Part shown: in pieces, positions 1-7,829 of the stretch | How the letters are laid out: every line of letters starts with the position of its first letter | How positions within the stretch are numbered: position 1 is the stretch's first letter | DNA from: an uncultured Clostridia bacterium | GTDB lineage: Bacteria > Bacillota > Clostridia > Lachnospirales > CAG-274 | Assembly (NCBI GenBank): GCA_947585865.1 | Contig: CANPXH010000004.1 | Span: forward strand, 1-64,000 | DNA: 64,000 nt | Reading direction: 5' to 3' | Notes under the pieces: generated by a model | The model's input: only the letters and a program-made list of their open reading frames with translations | The model's database searches: none | What the model was told of the DNA's origin: nothing | Translations under genes and position numbers: made by a program

Positions 1-9
1 CGTTTAAGG

Positions 10-66
10 GGTGTGGGGAGAATCGGAACTCCCCACGTTTTTGGTACTTTTTTCGCAAAAAAGTAC
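10..66. repeat. Two-hairpin intergenic repeat, copy A
   Basis: Two adjacent perfect hairpins. The first has arms GTGGGGAG/CTCCCCAC around the loop AATCGGAA. The second is GTACTTTTTT-cgc-AAAAAAGTAC. The same arrangement recurs at 357-412 with a changed but still perfectly paired first stem. The linker GTTTTTG between the hairpins is conserved, so the first hairpin could also act as a plus-strand terminator. Just downstream, 78-95 is another short palindrome (CTTACTTT/AAAGTAAG). Confidence 0.75.
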
Positions 67-154
67 ATATAAATTTGCTTACTTTTTAAAGTAAGATAAG
101 TAAGATAAAATTCATATATGTTTTATAAGTAACTTCTTTGAGAGGTTTCTCCTT

Positions 155-243
155 CTGCCGACCGCAATCAGCACTTTTGCCTTCGGCAAAAGCCACTCTA
201 GCGAGTGTCCGATAAATCTTTCGGTGCAATAGTGGTCAGGCAG
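155..243. other. Multi-hairpin structured intergenic element
   Basis: A closing stem CTGCCGACC (155-163) pairs with GGTCAGGCAG (234-243) with one bulged base. Inside are three hairpins: CTTTTGCC/GGCAAAAG (174-192), CACTC/GAGTG with a TAGC loop (194-207), and CCGA/TCGG (209-224). The plan, one closing stem around three hairpins, is the same as in the 151-nt repeats at 5811 and 53948, although the sequence differs. No convincing coding frame covers it. Its identity is unknown. Confidence 0.5.
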
Positions 244-254
244 AATCCCTGCTT

Positions 255-346
255 CTTTTGGGGTCTAAGGGTATAGAATAAGATAATTTTGGGCCCCAAA
301 AGCCGTTCGGAGGGCTGGTCGTATCACTTCGTGATACTGCTCGCCC
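255..346. other. Palindrome cluster without gene
   Basis: CTTTTGGGG (255-263) is a perfect inverted repeat of CCCCAAAAG (294-302). It is followed by a perfect hairpin GTATCAC-ttc-GTGATAC (321-337), itself enclosed by GGGC/GCCC. The 63-aa ORF crossing this stretch has no ribosome-binding site and runs through palindromes, so it is not called. Together with its neighbours this fills the 429-nt gene-free left edge. Confidence 0.5.
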
Positions 347-356
347 AAGCAACCAG

Positions 357-412
357 GGTGTGGGAACCATCGGAAGGTTCCCACGTTTTTGGTACTTTTT
401 TCAAAAAAGTAC
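357..412. repeat. Two-hairpin intergenic repeat, copy B
   Basis: Second copy of the element at 10-66. The first stem is GTGGGAACC/GGTTCCCAC around ATCGGAA; the second is GTACTTTTTT-c-AAAAAAGTAC. Relative to copy A, bases change on both arms and pairing is kept, while loop and linker stay the same. It lies 18 nt past the end of rlmB, so on the minus strand it may also end that operon. Confidence 0.75.
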
Positions 413-429
413 AAATAAATTATTTACTT

Positions 430-1260
430 TTATTTGAATTTCCTCTGCCTAACTATTTCATACATTATAAGCCCTGCTGAAACGCTGGCATTGAGAGACC
501 CTATTTTGCCGTACATAGGTATCCCCACGGTAAAGTCGCTTTTTTTCTTCACAAGCTCACTCACGCCCGTACCCTCGCTGCCTATTACAAGGGCGATAGG
601 TCCTTTAAGGTCGGAATTAAAATATTCCCTGCCCTGCATATCGGCGCAGACCACCCATATATTTTCCTTCTTAAGCTCCTCAACAGTCCTTGCTATATTC
701 GTAACTCTTGCCACAGGCACAAGCTCCGCCGCTCCCGCCGAAGTCTTGCTTACCACAGCGGTAAGTCCTACGGCTCTTCTCTTTGGTATTATAACACCGT
801 GAGCTCCGCAGCACTCCGCCGTTCTTATTATCGCTCCCAGATTATGCGGATCCGTTATCTCATCGCACACTATTATAAAAGGATCCTCATCCTTATTGCG
901 GGCGGAGGCTATGATATCGCTTACATCACAGTATTCATAAGCGGGGCAAAGGGCAATTATGCCCTGATTGTTGTTGCTTTGGGATATTGCGGCCATTTTT
1001 TCCTTGTCTATCTCCTGTACCACTATACCCTTTTCTCCGGCCTTTGCCACTATCACCTTGAGCGTGCCTTCTATGCCGCCCTTTCGCACAAATATCTTGT
1101 CAATGCTCCTGTCGTTATTTATAGCCTCCAGCACAGGATTTCTGCCTTCAAGCTGCAAGCCGTCGTCAAAGGCGGTGTTATCCTTATATTTATCGAATTT
1201 CTTATTTCTGTTCACATCATATTTTTTTGGTCTTTCATTCTTTTTGTTGTTCCTTTTCAT
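430..1260 (-). CDS. rlmB: 23S rRNA 2'-O-ribose methyltransferase, RlmB/TrmH (SPOUT) family
   Basis: A SpoU-family methyltransferase that would 2'-O-methylate a guanosine in 23S rRNA using S-adenosylmethionine. The N-terminus is a basic Lys/Asn-rich tail, then an RNA-substrate-binding domain (LEGRNPVLEAI), then the knotted SPOUT domain with DPHNLGAIIRTAE, IGSEGTGVS and SLNASVSAGL. The track starts at 1305, but GGAGG lies 6 nt before the ATG at 1260, and that start is used (276 aa). It overlaps the end of mrnC by 26 nt and is last in the cysE-cysS-mrnC-rlmB operon, a common Firmicutes order. RlmB versus another TrmH paralogue cannot be settled from sequence alone. Confidence 0.9.
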   Translation of the reverse strand: MKRNNKKNERPKKYDVNRNKKFDKYKDNTAFDDGLQLEGRNPVLEAINNDRSIDKIFVRKGGIEGTLKVIVAKAGEKGIVVQEIDKEKMAAISQSNNNQGIIALCPAYEYCDVSDIIASARNKDEDPFIIVCDEITDPHNLGAIIRTAECCGAHGVIIPKRRAVGLTAVVSKTSAGAAELVPVARVTNIARTVEELKKENIWVVCADMQGREYFNSDLKGPIALVIGSEGTGVSELVKKKSDFTVGIPMYGKIGSLNASVSAGLIMYEIVRQRKFK

Positions 1261-1654
1261 ACATATCCTCCGTGCCTTTTCTGTAAAGCTCCTCAAGTCT
1301 GTCATACTCGCCCTTAAGATAGAGCCAGCCGAAAAGAGCTTCTACGCCTGTCGCCCGCCTGTAGTCCACAATAGACTGATTCTTGGCGGAAGTATTGCTC
1401 TTGGCATTTCTTCCCCGCTTCAGCACAGCATATTCCGCCTCAGTAAGCATAGGCTCTATTATGCTGTATGTGCATGACTGTGCCGTTGCGTTGACAATAT
1501 GCTTTGCCTTTGTGTGCATTTTGTTCACGGGTGCGTTGCCCTCTGATATTATATATCCCCTTGTGAGCAGGTCGTATACCGTATCTCCTATAAATGCCAG
1601 CACAAGAGGAGAAAGCCTGTCCGCCTCTGCGCTTATATCCTTGAATAATTCCAT
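1235..1654 (-). CDS. mrnC: Mini-ribonuclease III
   Basis: A 139-aa RNase III-like protein made of the catalytic domain only, with no double-stranded-RNA-binding domain, as in Mini-III, which matures 23S rRNA ends. Visible motifs are LAFIGDTVYDLLTR near the N-terminus, the HTKAKHIVNA segment, and YRRATGVEALFGWLYL near the C-terminus carrying the second acidic set. It starts 4 nt after cysS stops and overlaps rlmB. Its position between cysS and rlmB matches the usual Firmicutes context and joins two rRNA-processing enzymes in one transcript. Confidence 0.93.
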   Translation of the reverse strand: MELFKDISAEADRLSPLVLAFIGDTVYDLLTRGYIISEGNAPVNKMHTKAKHIVNATAQSCTYSIIEPMLTEAEYAVLKRGRNAKSNTSAKNQSIVDYRRATGVEALFGWLYLKGEYDRLEELYRKGTEDMYEKEQQKE

Positions 1655-1658
1655 AGCC

Positions 1659-3062
1659 TTATTTATATGACCAGCGAACGCCGGCTCTTGTGTCCTCTAT
1701 TACAACGCCCTTTTCCAAAAGCTCAGCCCTTATGGCGTCTGCCTGCGCAAAATCCTTTGCTTTCTTTGCCTCGGCTCTTTTTGCTATAAGCGCCTCTATT
1801 TCCTCTGCTCCTATCCTGTCGCCGCTTTCCTTGTCATCGGGAACTATACCCAGTATATCGCAAAGAAGAAGCAGCTTTTCCCTTATATTCTTTACAAATT
1901 CATTGGATGAATTTTCATTTACATTGACATTGGCAAAGCGTGAAAGCTCAAATATGGCAGTTACGGCATCGGCTGTGTTGAAGTCGTCATCCATAGCCTT
2001 TTCAAACTGCTCTCTGAATTTGTCGGCTTCCTCACTCAGCTTCTTCTCCTCCTCGGTCATGGAGCCTGTGCTGCTCTTTTCAAGGAAGACAAGATTTTTA
2101 TAGGCATTTTTTATTCTCTCAAGACCTTTGCCCGCTGCCTCCATAAGCTCTCTTGAAAAGTTGATGGGGCTTCTGTAATGACCGCTCAGTATAAAAAATC
2201 TCACCACGTCATAGGGCACATGCTCAACGATCTCTCTCAGCGTAAAGAAATTGCCCAAAGATTTGCTCATCTTTTTGTTGTCCACATTTATAAAGCCATT
2301 GTGGAGCCAATATTTTGCAAAGGGCTTGCCGTTGGCCGCCTCGGACTGGGCTATTTCGTTTTCGTGATGGGGGAATATAAGATCCTCTCCGCCTGCGTGT
2401 ATGTCTATGGTATCGCCTAAGTATTTTTTAGCCATAACGGAGCACTCTATGTGCCATCCCGGTCTGCCCTGGCTCCATGGCGAATCCCAATAAGGCTCTC
2501 CCTCTTTCTTAGGCTTCCAAAGCACAAAGTCCATAGGATCCCTCTTGTTCTCGTCTACGGCTATCCTTGCGCCCGCTTCCAGATCCTCTGTATTTTTTCC
2601 TGAAAGCTTGCCGTATTCGGGAAATGACTTTGTGTCATAAAAAACGCTGCCGTCTACAACATAGGCATGACCCTTGTCTATAAGCGTTTGTATCATATCT
2701 ATTATGCCGCTCATCTCCTCGGTCACCTTTGGATTTTTAGTGGCAGGCTCTACATTAAGACCTTCCGCATCCTTTATCGCTTCCTTAATAAAGCGCTCCG
2801 AGATAACAGTGGACTCAACGCCCTCTTCTATCGCTCTCTTTATTATCTTGTCGTCTACATCGGTAAAGTTTTGCACATAATTTACCTCATAGCCCTTGTA
2901 TTCCATATATCTTCTTATAGTGTCGAATATAACGTAAGGCCTTGCGTTTCCTATATGGATATAGTCATATACGGTAGGTCCGCAGACATACATCTTTACC
3001 TTGCCCTCCTCAAGAGGCACAAATTCTTCCTTTTTCCTTGTCAATGTGTTATACAGCTTCAT
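1659..3062 (-). CDS. cysS: Cysteinyl-tRNA synthetase
   Basis: Class I aminoacyl-tRNA synthetase that charges tRNA-Cys, 467 aa, normal length. The HIGN signature (HIGNAR) is near residue 37 and KMSKS near residue 266. Zinc-binding residues are visible in [10 protein letters not shown], in WHIECSVMA, and in [13 protein letters not shown]. The C-terminal anticodon-binding region ends in RAGVRWSYK. The start overlaps the end of cysE by 14 nt, indicating coupled translation. The operon is headed by a T-box leader with a Cys specifier, so the enzyme's own tRNA substrate probably controls it. Confidence 0.97.
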   Translation of the reverse strand: MKLYNTLTRKKEEFVPLEEGKVKMYVCGPTVYDYIHIGNARPYVIFDTIRRYMEYKGYEVNYVQNFTDVDDKIIKRAIEEGVESTVISERFIKEAIKDAEGLNVEPATKNPKVTEEMSGIIDMIQTLIDKGHAYVVDGSVFYDTKSFPEYGKLSGKNTEDLEAGARIAVDENKRDPMDFVLWKPKKEGEPYWDSPWSQGRPGWHIECSVMAKKYLGDTIDIHAGGEDLIFPHHENEIAQSEAANGKPFAKYWLHNGFINVDNKKMSKSLGNFFTLREIVEHVPYDVVRFFILSGHYRSPINFSRELMEAAGKGLERIKNAYKNLVFLEKSSTGSMTEEEKKLSEEADKFREQFEKAMDDDFNTADAVTAIFELSRFANVNVNENSSNEFVKNIREKLLLLCDILGIVPDDKESGDRIGAEEIEALIAKRAEAKKAKDFAQADAIRAELLEKGVVIEDTRAGVRWSYK

Positions 3063-3750
3063 TTTTATTGTCCTCCGTTTTGTATTTTTCTATCTGCTTT
3101 TCAAGCTTATCTATCTGTACTCTAAGTCTGCAAAGCTCCATTTCCACAGGATCGGGAAGCCTGAGCTGATCCAAATTGTCGGAAGGTGCGGTATCTACGG
3201 CGGAACGTGCTATGGAATGAGCGGGCACGCCCACTACGGTAGAATAGGGCTTTGTATCCGCAAGCACCACCGAGCCTGCGCCTATCTTGCTGTCATGGCC
3301 TATGGTAATAGGCCCAAGCACCTTTGCTCCCGCGCCTATCATTACATTCTGCTCGACTGTAGGGTGCCTTTTGCCCGTGTCCTTTCCGGTGCCGCCCAAG
3401 GTCACATTCTGATAAATCAGCACATTATCCCCTATCTCGCAGGTCTCGCCTATCACAACGCCCATTCCGTGATCTATGAATACGCCTCGGCCTATCTTGG
3501 CTCCCGGATGTATCTCTATGCCTGTGAACCAGCGGGATATCTGTGATATAGCTCTTGCCAGAAAGAACAGACGCCATGTGTAGAGCTTATGCGCCAGCCT
3601 GTGGCTGAGCATTGCCCAAAAGCTGGAATAGAGTATTACCTCTATGGTGCTTTTGATGGCAGGATCCTTTCTCTTGACCGTGGCCGCCTCCTTGCGGGCG
3701 ATAAGGGCAAAAAGAATTATAAGTATCAATATAACTATAAGTATTTTCAT
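3049..3750 (-). CDS. cysE: Serine O-acetyltransferase
   Basis: Acetylates serine with acetyl-CoA, the first step of cysteine synthesis. The left-handed beta-helix hexapeptide repeats run from about residue 80 ([18 protein letters not shown]) through [18 protein letters not shown] to VVGVPAHSI. The first ~17 residues are strongly hydrophobic, unusual for a soluble SAT and possibly a membrane anchor. A C-terminal Lys/Glu-rich helix follows. AAGGAG precedes the ATG by 8 nt. First gene of the operon, directly after the T-box terminator, which fits induction when tRNA-Cys is uncharged. Confidence 0.94.
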   Translation of the reverse strand: MKILIVILILIILFALIARKEAATVKRKDPAIKSTIEVILYSSFWAMLSHRLAHKLYTWRLFFLARAISQISRWFTGIEIHPGAKIGRGVFIDHGMGVVIGETCEIGDNVLIYQNVTLGGTGKDTGKRHPTVEQNVMIGAGAKVLGPITIGHDSKIGAGSVVLADTKPYSTVVGVPAHSIARSAVDTAPSDNLDQLRLPDPVEMELCRLRVQIDKLEKQIEKYKTEDNKNEAV

Positions 3751-3770
3751 AACGATATCTCCTTATAAAT

Positions 3771-4015
3771 AAAAACGCCGTCTCACATAGAGACGACGGT
3801 GCGTGGTTCCACTCTAATTGGTATAAATACCCTCTCGATGCTTTAACGCAGCAGACGTGCGCCGCTAAGCTCGTATGTACTACGATATGCCTCACGGCAC
3901 AGGCTCGGAAATGCACTTCACCTATATCTGTCCTCGGAACACTTCCAGCATATATGTTCCTCTCTGTCAGGAAAATAAGGGCTACTCTTTTCTTCACAGC
4001 CTTTATATATGTATA
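3771..4015 (-). promoter_or_regulatory. T-box leader, probable tRNA-Cys specificity
   Basis: Read on the minus strand, the leader contains AGAGAG near its 5' part, a candidate specifier UGC (plus-strand 3913-3915) in the context GAAGUGCAUU, and the T-box core TGGAACCACGC (3801-3811). A terminator follows (CCGTCGTCTC, loop, GAGACGGCG, then TTTTT at 3771-3799). The first downstream genes are cysE and cysS, agreeing with a Cys (UGC) specifier. Uncharged tRNA would stabilise the antiterminator and allow transcription of the operon. Confidence 0.93.
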
Positions 4016-4019
4016 TGAT

Positions 4020-4048
4020 ATTTTAACTTGAAATGTTCCGATTGTCAA
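4020..4048 (-). promoter_or_regulatory. Sigma-A promoter for the cys T-box operon
   Basis: On the minus strand TTGACA (4043-4048), a 17-nt spacer and TAAAAT (4020-4025). It lies immediately upstream of the T-box leader. Confidence 0.85.
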
Positions 4049-4085
4049 GCTAAAATCATACAAAAACCTGTCACGATATTGTAAC

Positions 4086-4114
4086 TTGACAGAAATTGTA
4101 TATTGCATTAAAAT
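4086..4114 (+). promoter_or_regulatory. Sigma-A promoter for the CorC-type gene
   Basis: TTGACA, 17-nt spacer, TAAAAT. The ORF track starts the next protein at the TTG inside this -35 box, which shows that start is too early. The promoter is 37 nt from the oppositely directed cys promoter. Confidence 0.8.
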
Positions 4115-4148
4115 GTATCTTGAATATAAATCTACGGGGGCTGGTTTT

Positions 4149-5477
4149 TTGTTAAGTGACATAGTGATCATATTGCTTCTCATAATAGTCAAGGGTATAG
4201 TGATATGCTGTTCCACGTCGGTATCCGTGCTGGAGATAAAAAAGGCAAAGTATACCTCTGACAAGGATGATCCCAACAGTAAAAAAATATCCGCCATACT
4301 TGACAATTCTCAGAAATATACAAACGCAACAGGCGTAATGAATGCATTGCTCGCCATAATAATAGGCTTTATGATAGGCTTTAGCCTTATGGAAGACGTT
4401 GTGCCCAAATTAAACGCCGCCCTTGATACAGGCGTTATAATATCACAGCTTTTGGCGGCAGTCATACTGATAGCGGCGGCAACATATTTTTTCTCTCTTT
4501 TCAGCATAATAGTGCCCAAGAACATAGCCCATAAGATGCCGGACAAGGTAGTGCTCAAGCTGAATTGGCTCATGAAGCTCATATGTGTGGTATTCAAGCC
4601 TTTTATGGGCATAATAGACGTGTCCTGCAAAATATTCAATATATTTGCCGATGACGAATACGACATAGAAAGCGACGTAAGCGAAAACGAGATACTTATG
4701 ATGGTAGACGCAGGCGGCGAAAGCGGCAGCATAGATGAGCACGAAATGGAAATGATAAACAACATTTTCGACTTTGACGACAGGAATGCCGAAGAAATAG
4801 CCACGCACAGAAAGGAAATAGTGGCGGTGCCCATAGACATAAGCGTTGACGAGCTCATAAATGTGATAACCACGGAGAAATTCTCCCGTATACCCGTATA
4901 TGAAGAGGATATAGACAATATAGTCGGCATACTTCACATAAGAGATTTTATAAACGTGATATTGGAAAAAGGCAAGGACAGCTTTAATATAAGAGATATA
5001 ATAATGGAGCCCTTTTTCGTTCCATCCACAAAGAAGGCGGATTCCCTCTTTGAGGAAATGCAGAAGAAAAAGGTGCATATGGCAGTGGTGGCCGATGAAT
5101 ACGGCGGTACGGCAGGCATAATAACAATGGAAGACCTTATAGAAGAGGTCATGGGTGAGATACAAGACGAGTACGATGAAGAAGAACAGCCGGAGATAAC
5201 CGAGCTTACCGAAAAGGTGACCATTATAGAAGGCTCAACAAGTCTTGACGATGTAGCCGAAAAGCTGGAAATAGAAATGCCTGTAGACGAATATGACACA
5301 CTTGCGGGCTTTCTTGTGGGTCTTATGGACAAGATACCCGAAGAAAAGGATGTGGACACCATATTGGAATACAAGGGCTACATCTTCCGCCTTGATAAAA
5401 TTGAGGACAAGCGTATAGCTATAGTCACCGTCATAAAGAAAGAAGAAGAACAGGAAGATGAAAATGAAAATATTTGA
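4149..5477 (+). CDS. CNNM/CorC (HlyC) family transporter with CBS pair
   Basis: Membrane protein of the hemolysin-C/CorC group, implicated in magnesium or cobalt homeostasis; the substrate here is not shown by sequence. Order: hydrophobic CNNM domain with about three or four membrane segments (residues ~5-150), two CBS domains around FSRIPVYEEDIDNIVGILHIRDF and MAVVADEYGGTAGIITMEDLIEE, then the CorC_HlyC domain and an acidic tail. The track start (TTG 4086) sits in the promoter; GGGGG followed 8 nt later by TTG at 4149 is preferred, giving MLSDIVIILLL. The stop codon touches the 5' end of RNase P RNA, so read-through could feed rnpB. Confidence 0.9.
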   Translation: MLSDIVIILLLIIVKGIVICCSTSVSVLEIKKAKYTSDKDDPNSKKISAILDNSQKYTNATGVMNALLAIIIGFMIGFSLMEDVVPKLNAALDTGVIISQLLAAVILIAAATYFFSLFSIIVPKNIAHKMPDKVVLKLNWLMKLICVVFKPFMGIIDVSCKIFNIFADDEYDIESDVSENEILMMVDAGGESGSIDEHEMEMINNIFDFDDRNAEEIATHRKEIVAVPIDISVDELINVITTEKFSRIPVYEEDIDNIVGILHIRDFINVILEKGKDSFNIRDIIMEPFFVPSTKKADSLFEEMQKKKVHMAVVADEYGGTAGIITMEDLIEEVMGEIQDEYDEEEQPEITELTEKVTIIEGSTSLDDVAEKLEIEMPVDEYDTLAGFLVGLMDKIPEEKDVDTILEYKGYIFRLDKIEDKRIAIVTVIKKEEEQEDENENI

Positions 5478-5804
5478 GCCGGCCGAATAGTCGCACACAT
5501 TTGTGTGAGGAAAGTCCGGGCTCCGCAGAGCAGGGTGCCTGATAACGTCAGGTGGAGGCGACTCTAAGGAAAGTGCAACAGAAATAAACCGCCTGCTTGC
5601 AGGTAAGGATGGAAAGGCAGCGTAAGAGACTACCGCATATATGGTAACATATATGGCTATGTAAACCCCACCCGGAGCAAGTTCGGATCAAAGCAATAAG
5701 GGCTGCTCGTCCTGCTTTGAGGTTTGAACGCTGGATACCGCCGGTGACGGCGGTACAAGATAGATGACTATTCAAGACAGAACCCGGCTTATAGGCCGAC
5801 TCAA
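5476..5804 (+). ncRNA. rnpB: RNase P RNA, bacterial type A-like
   Basis: Catalytic RNA that trims tRNA 5' leaders. Diagnostic segments are GAGGAAAGTCCGGGCTCC near the 5' end, ACAGAAATAAACCGCC in the middle, and ACAGAACCCGGCTTA near the 3' end. The first and last bases (GAGCCGGCC and GGCCGACTC) pair to form P1. P1 overlaps the stop codon of the upstream CorC gene, and I see no separate strong promoter. No classical terminator follows; a structured 151-nt repeat starts 7 nt later. Confidence 0.95.
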
Positions 5805-5810
5805 ACCCTG

Positions 5811-5961
5811 GTCAAGGATATTCGTACTACGCTTTCGCTACGTACTCATAACCGACGGCTTTTGCCAAAGCCTTTGTATTCAGCAGGAGCTTGCACCCCT
5901 GCTGAATACAAAAGTAAGTACTCGCCGCTTATAGAGGCGGGAGACTTATCCGTCGATTAAA
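5811..5961. repeat. 151-nt structured intergenic repeat, copy 1
   Basis: Differs at only two of 151 positions from 53948-54098. It opens with a conserved module TCGTAC-TAC-GCTTTCGC-TAC-GTAC, then a closing stem TAACCGACGG/CCGTCGATTA around three hairpins: GGCTTT-TGCC-AAAGCC, a 15-bp perfect stem TTTGTATTCAGCAGG/CCTGCTGAATACAAA, and CCGC/GCGG. In this copy one closing-stem pair is mismatched (C opposite A). On the minus strand the module reads GCGAAAGC, a GNRA-type tetraloop hairpin. No protein is evident. The rest of the 5805-6052 gap has only a C9 run (5995-6003). Confidence 0.85.
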
Positions 5962-6052
5962 TAAAGGCTTTCAGTTTACATATATGCTAATTTTCCCCCC
6001 CCCGGTTTTTCCCCCAACTGCACAGGCGGGAATGTCGGGGCAGCGGCATTTA

Positions 6053-6526
6053 TTATTTCCTTTGTCTTGCCTTTCCCGACATTTTTTCTATCTTTATGCA
6101 AAATACCGCTGTTTTATCCGCATCGGAATTTATGTAAGCGGCGCCCTTTTCGGCATGATCAGGTGAAAATTTCCTTATCATTTCCGTAAGGGCATATTTT
6201 TTTTCGTCTTTATTTTTTACCTGAATGGCAGTGCCGAACACTACAGCACTTTCATAGCTTGTAGAAAACTTTTCGGGTATAGGCTCATGCCTTGTCACAA
6301 CGGTGAAGCACACCCTGTTGTCATAGGCGATATTGTCCTTTTTATGACCCTCCTGCGCACAGTGAAAATAAATACTGTCTCCGGTAAACACATAGTTGAG
6401 AGGCACGCCGTAGGGATATCCGTTTTCGCCTATGGTGGAAAGCACACCGTAATCTCCCTTTTTCAATATTTCTATGGTCTCCGCCTGTGAAAGCTCTCTG
6501 TCTTTTCTTCTCATTTCTCTGAACAT
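6053..6526 (-). CDS. Pyridoxamine 5'-phosphate oxidase-like flavoprotein (Nim family)
   Basis: A 157-aa split-barrel flavin-binding protein of the group that includes 5-nitroimidazole reductases (Nim). The N-terminal MRRKDREL followed by LKKGDYGVLSTIGENGYPYGVPLNYV is typical, as is HCAQEGHKKDNI. It would bind FMN; a natural substrate cannot be inferred, and resistance should not be assumed. AAGGAGAG precedes the ATG. It follows the aminotransferase gene by 12 nt on the same strand, so the two are probably co-transcribed. Confidence 0.85.
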   Translation of the reverse strand: MFREMRRKDRELSQAETIEILKKGDYGVLSTIGENGYPYGVPLNYVFTGDSIYFHCAQEGHKKDNIAYDNRVCFTVVTRHEPIPEKFSTSYESAVVFGTAIQVKNKDEKKYALTEMIRKFSPDHAEKGAAYINSDADKTAVFCIKIEKMSGKARQRK

Positions 6527-6538
6527 ATTTATCTCTCC

Positions 6539-7699
6539 TTACAGTATTCCGCTTTCCTTTATATTTTTAACAGCTCTTTCAAGCACGTCAGTAGGCTGCA
6601 CAAGAGCCATCCTCACATAGCCCTCGCCCAGCTCTCCGAAGGAAACTCCCGGCACGCAAAGAACTCCCGCCTTTTCCAAAAGGTCAAATGTGAACCTTGT
6701 GGAGGAAATATATTTAGGCGGTATGGGAAACCATGTGAACATTGTGGAATCCGTGAGAGGCACATGCCAGCCTATTTCATTAAGCCCCTTGCAAAGTGTG
6801 TCTCTTCTTTTTCTGTACTCCTCCCTGTTTTTCACAACTATATCCTGAGGACCTGTGAGAGCGGCTATGGCAGCCGTCTGCACGCCCTTGCATATGCCGT
6901 AGTCTATCTGAGAACGAAAGGCTCTGAAGCGCTTTATTATATTGGCATTGCCCAATGCAAATGACAGCCTGAGCCCAGTCAGATTGTAGCTTTTGGAAAG
7001 AGAATTAAACTCGATGCCCACATCAAAGGCCCCTTCTATCTCAAGAAAGGACAGCCCCGGCTCATAGTCGTATATAAGCTCCGAATAGGCGTTGTCGTGT
7101 ATGACTATGATATCGTGCTTCTTTGCAAAGGCAACAAGCCTTTCGTAAAAATCACGGCCTGCGTGGGCGGTAGTCGGATTGTTGGGATATGACACCACCA
7201 TCATTTTAGCCCTCATGGCTATATCCTCGGGTATGGCATCAAGATCTATTATATAGCTGTTCTCCTTAAGCAGCGGCATATAATGAAGCTCTACGTCTGC
7301 CATCGTAGGGCCGAACGAAAATATCTGATAGCACGGATCCGGCACCAGCACCACATCTCCCGGATCGCAAAGGGGAAATGCGATGTGGGCTATCCCCTCC
7401 TGTGAACCATTGACCGCAAGTATGTTTTCTCTGCCCAGTTCAACGCCGTATCTCCTTTTGTACCAATGCTGTACGGCAGCTATGAGTTCCGGGCTTTCCG
7501 TCATGCCGTATTTATAGTTCTCAGGCTCAAGCATAGCCTCGGACACGGCCTTCATCACAAAGTCCGCAGGCGGCAGATCGGGTGTGCCTATGGACAGGTT
7601 TATGACCTCCCTGCCCTTTGCCTCCAGTTCTCGCTTTGCCTCGTCAAGATCCATTAATATATTTGCATTTATCTGTCCGAATTTTTTTGAAAAGTTCAT
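6539..7699 (-). CDS. PLP-dependent class I/II aminotransferase
   Basis: A 386-aa fold-type I aminotransferase. NPTTAHAGRDFYE and HDNAYSELIYD are the cofactor-contact segments, SLSKSYNLTGLR carries the Schiff-base lysine, and the final part holds the substrate-carboxylate arginine region (YVRMALVQP). The sequence is nearest in style to the LL-diaminopimelate/aspartate aminotransferase branch (NLSIGTPDLPPADFVM), but the substrate is not decided. AAAGGAG precedes the start and a good sigma-A promoter lies upstream. First gene of a two-gene unit with the Nim-like flavoprotein. Confidence 0.88.
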   Translation of the reverse strand: MNFSKKFGQINANILMDLDEAKRELEAKGREVINLSIGTPDLPPADFVMKAVSEAMLEPENYKYGMTESPELIAAVQHWYKRRYGVELGRENILAVNGSQEGIAHIAFPLCDPGDVVLVPDPCYQIFSFGPTMADVELHYMPLLKENSYIIDLDAIPEDIAMRAKMMVVSYPNNPTTAHAGRDFYERLVAFAKKHDIIVIHDNAYSELIYDYEPGLSFLEIEGAFDVGIEFNSLSKSYNLTGLRLSFALGNANIIKRFRAFRSQIDYGICKGVQTAAIAALTGPQDIVVKNREEYRKRRDTLCKGLNEIGWHVPLTDSTMFTWFPIPPKYISSTRFTFDLLEKAGVLCVPGVSFGELGEGYVRMALVQPTDVLERAVKNIKESGIL

Positions 7700-7731
7700 T
7701 TGTATATGCTCCTTTGTTTGCTCATATATTT

Positions 7732-7760
7732 AATATACAATTATTGATGTTTTATTTCAA
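7732..7760 (-). promoter_or_regulatory. Sigma-A promoter for the aminotransferase unit
   Basis: Minus strand TTGAAA (7755-7760), 17-nt spacer, TATATT (7732-7737), 33 nt upstream of the aminotransferase start. Confidence 0.7.
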
Positions 7761-7768
7761 GTGAAATA

Positions 7769-7797
7769 TTGAAATTTCTGTTTGTTTATTGTATAAT
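7769..7797 (+). promoter_or_regulatory. Sigma-A promoter for the small exporter gene
   Basis: TTGAAA, 17-nt spacer, TATAAT. It is divergent from the aminotransferase promoter with only 8 nt between the two -35 boxes, so a bound regulator could affect both. Confidence 0.8.
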
Positions 7798-7829
7798 ATG
7801 TGATATATTTTTTTCACGGGAGAATTTAT

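Noticed and set aside
289-480. 63-aa ORF in the left-edge non-coding block
   Set aside because: Runs through palindromes and into the end of rlmB, without a ribosome-binding site.
4086-4148. N-terminal extension of the CorC protein in the ORF track
   Set aside because: The extension starts in the -35 box of the promoter and has no ribosome-binding site.
5995-6016. C9 and C5 runs downstream of the Nim-like gene
   Set aside because: A homopolymer in a non-coding gap; no gene or switch depends on it that I can see.
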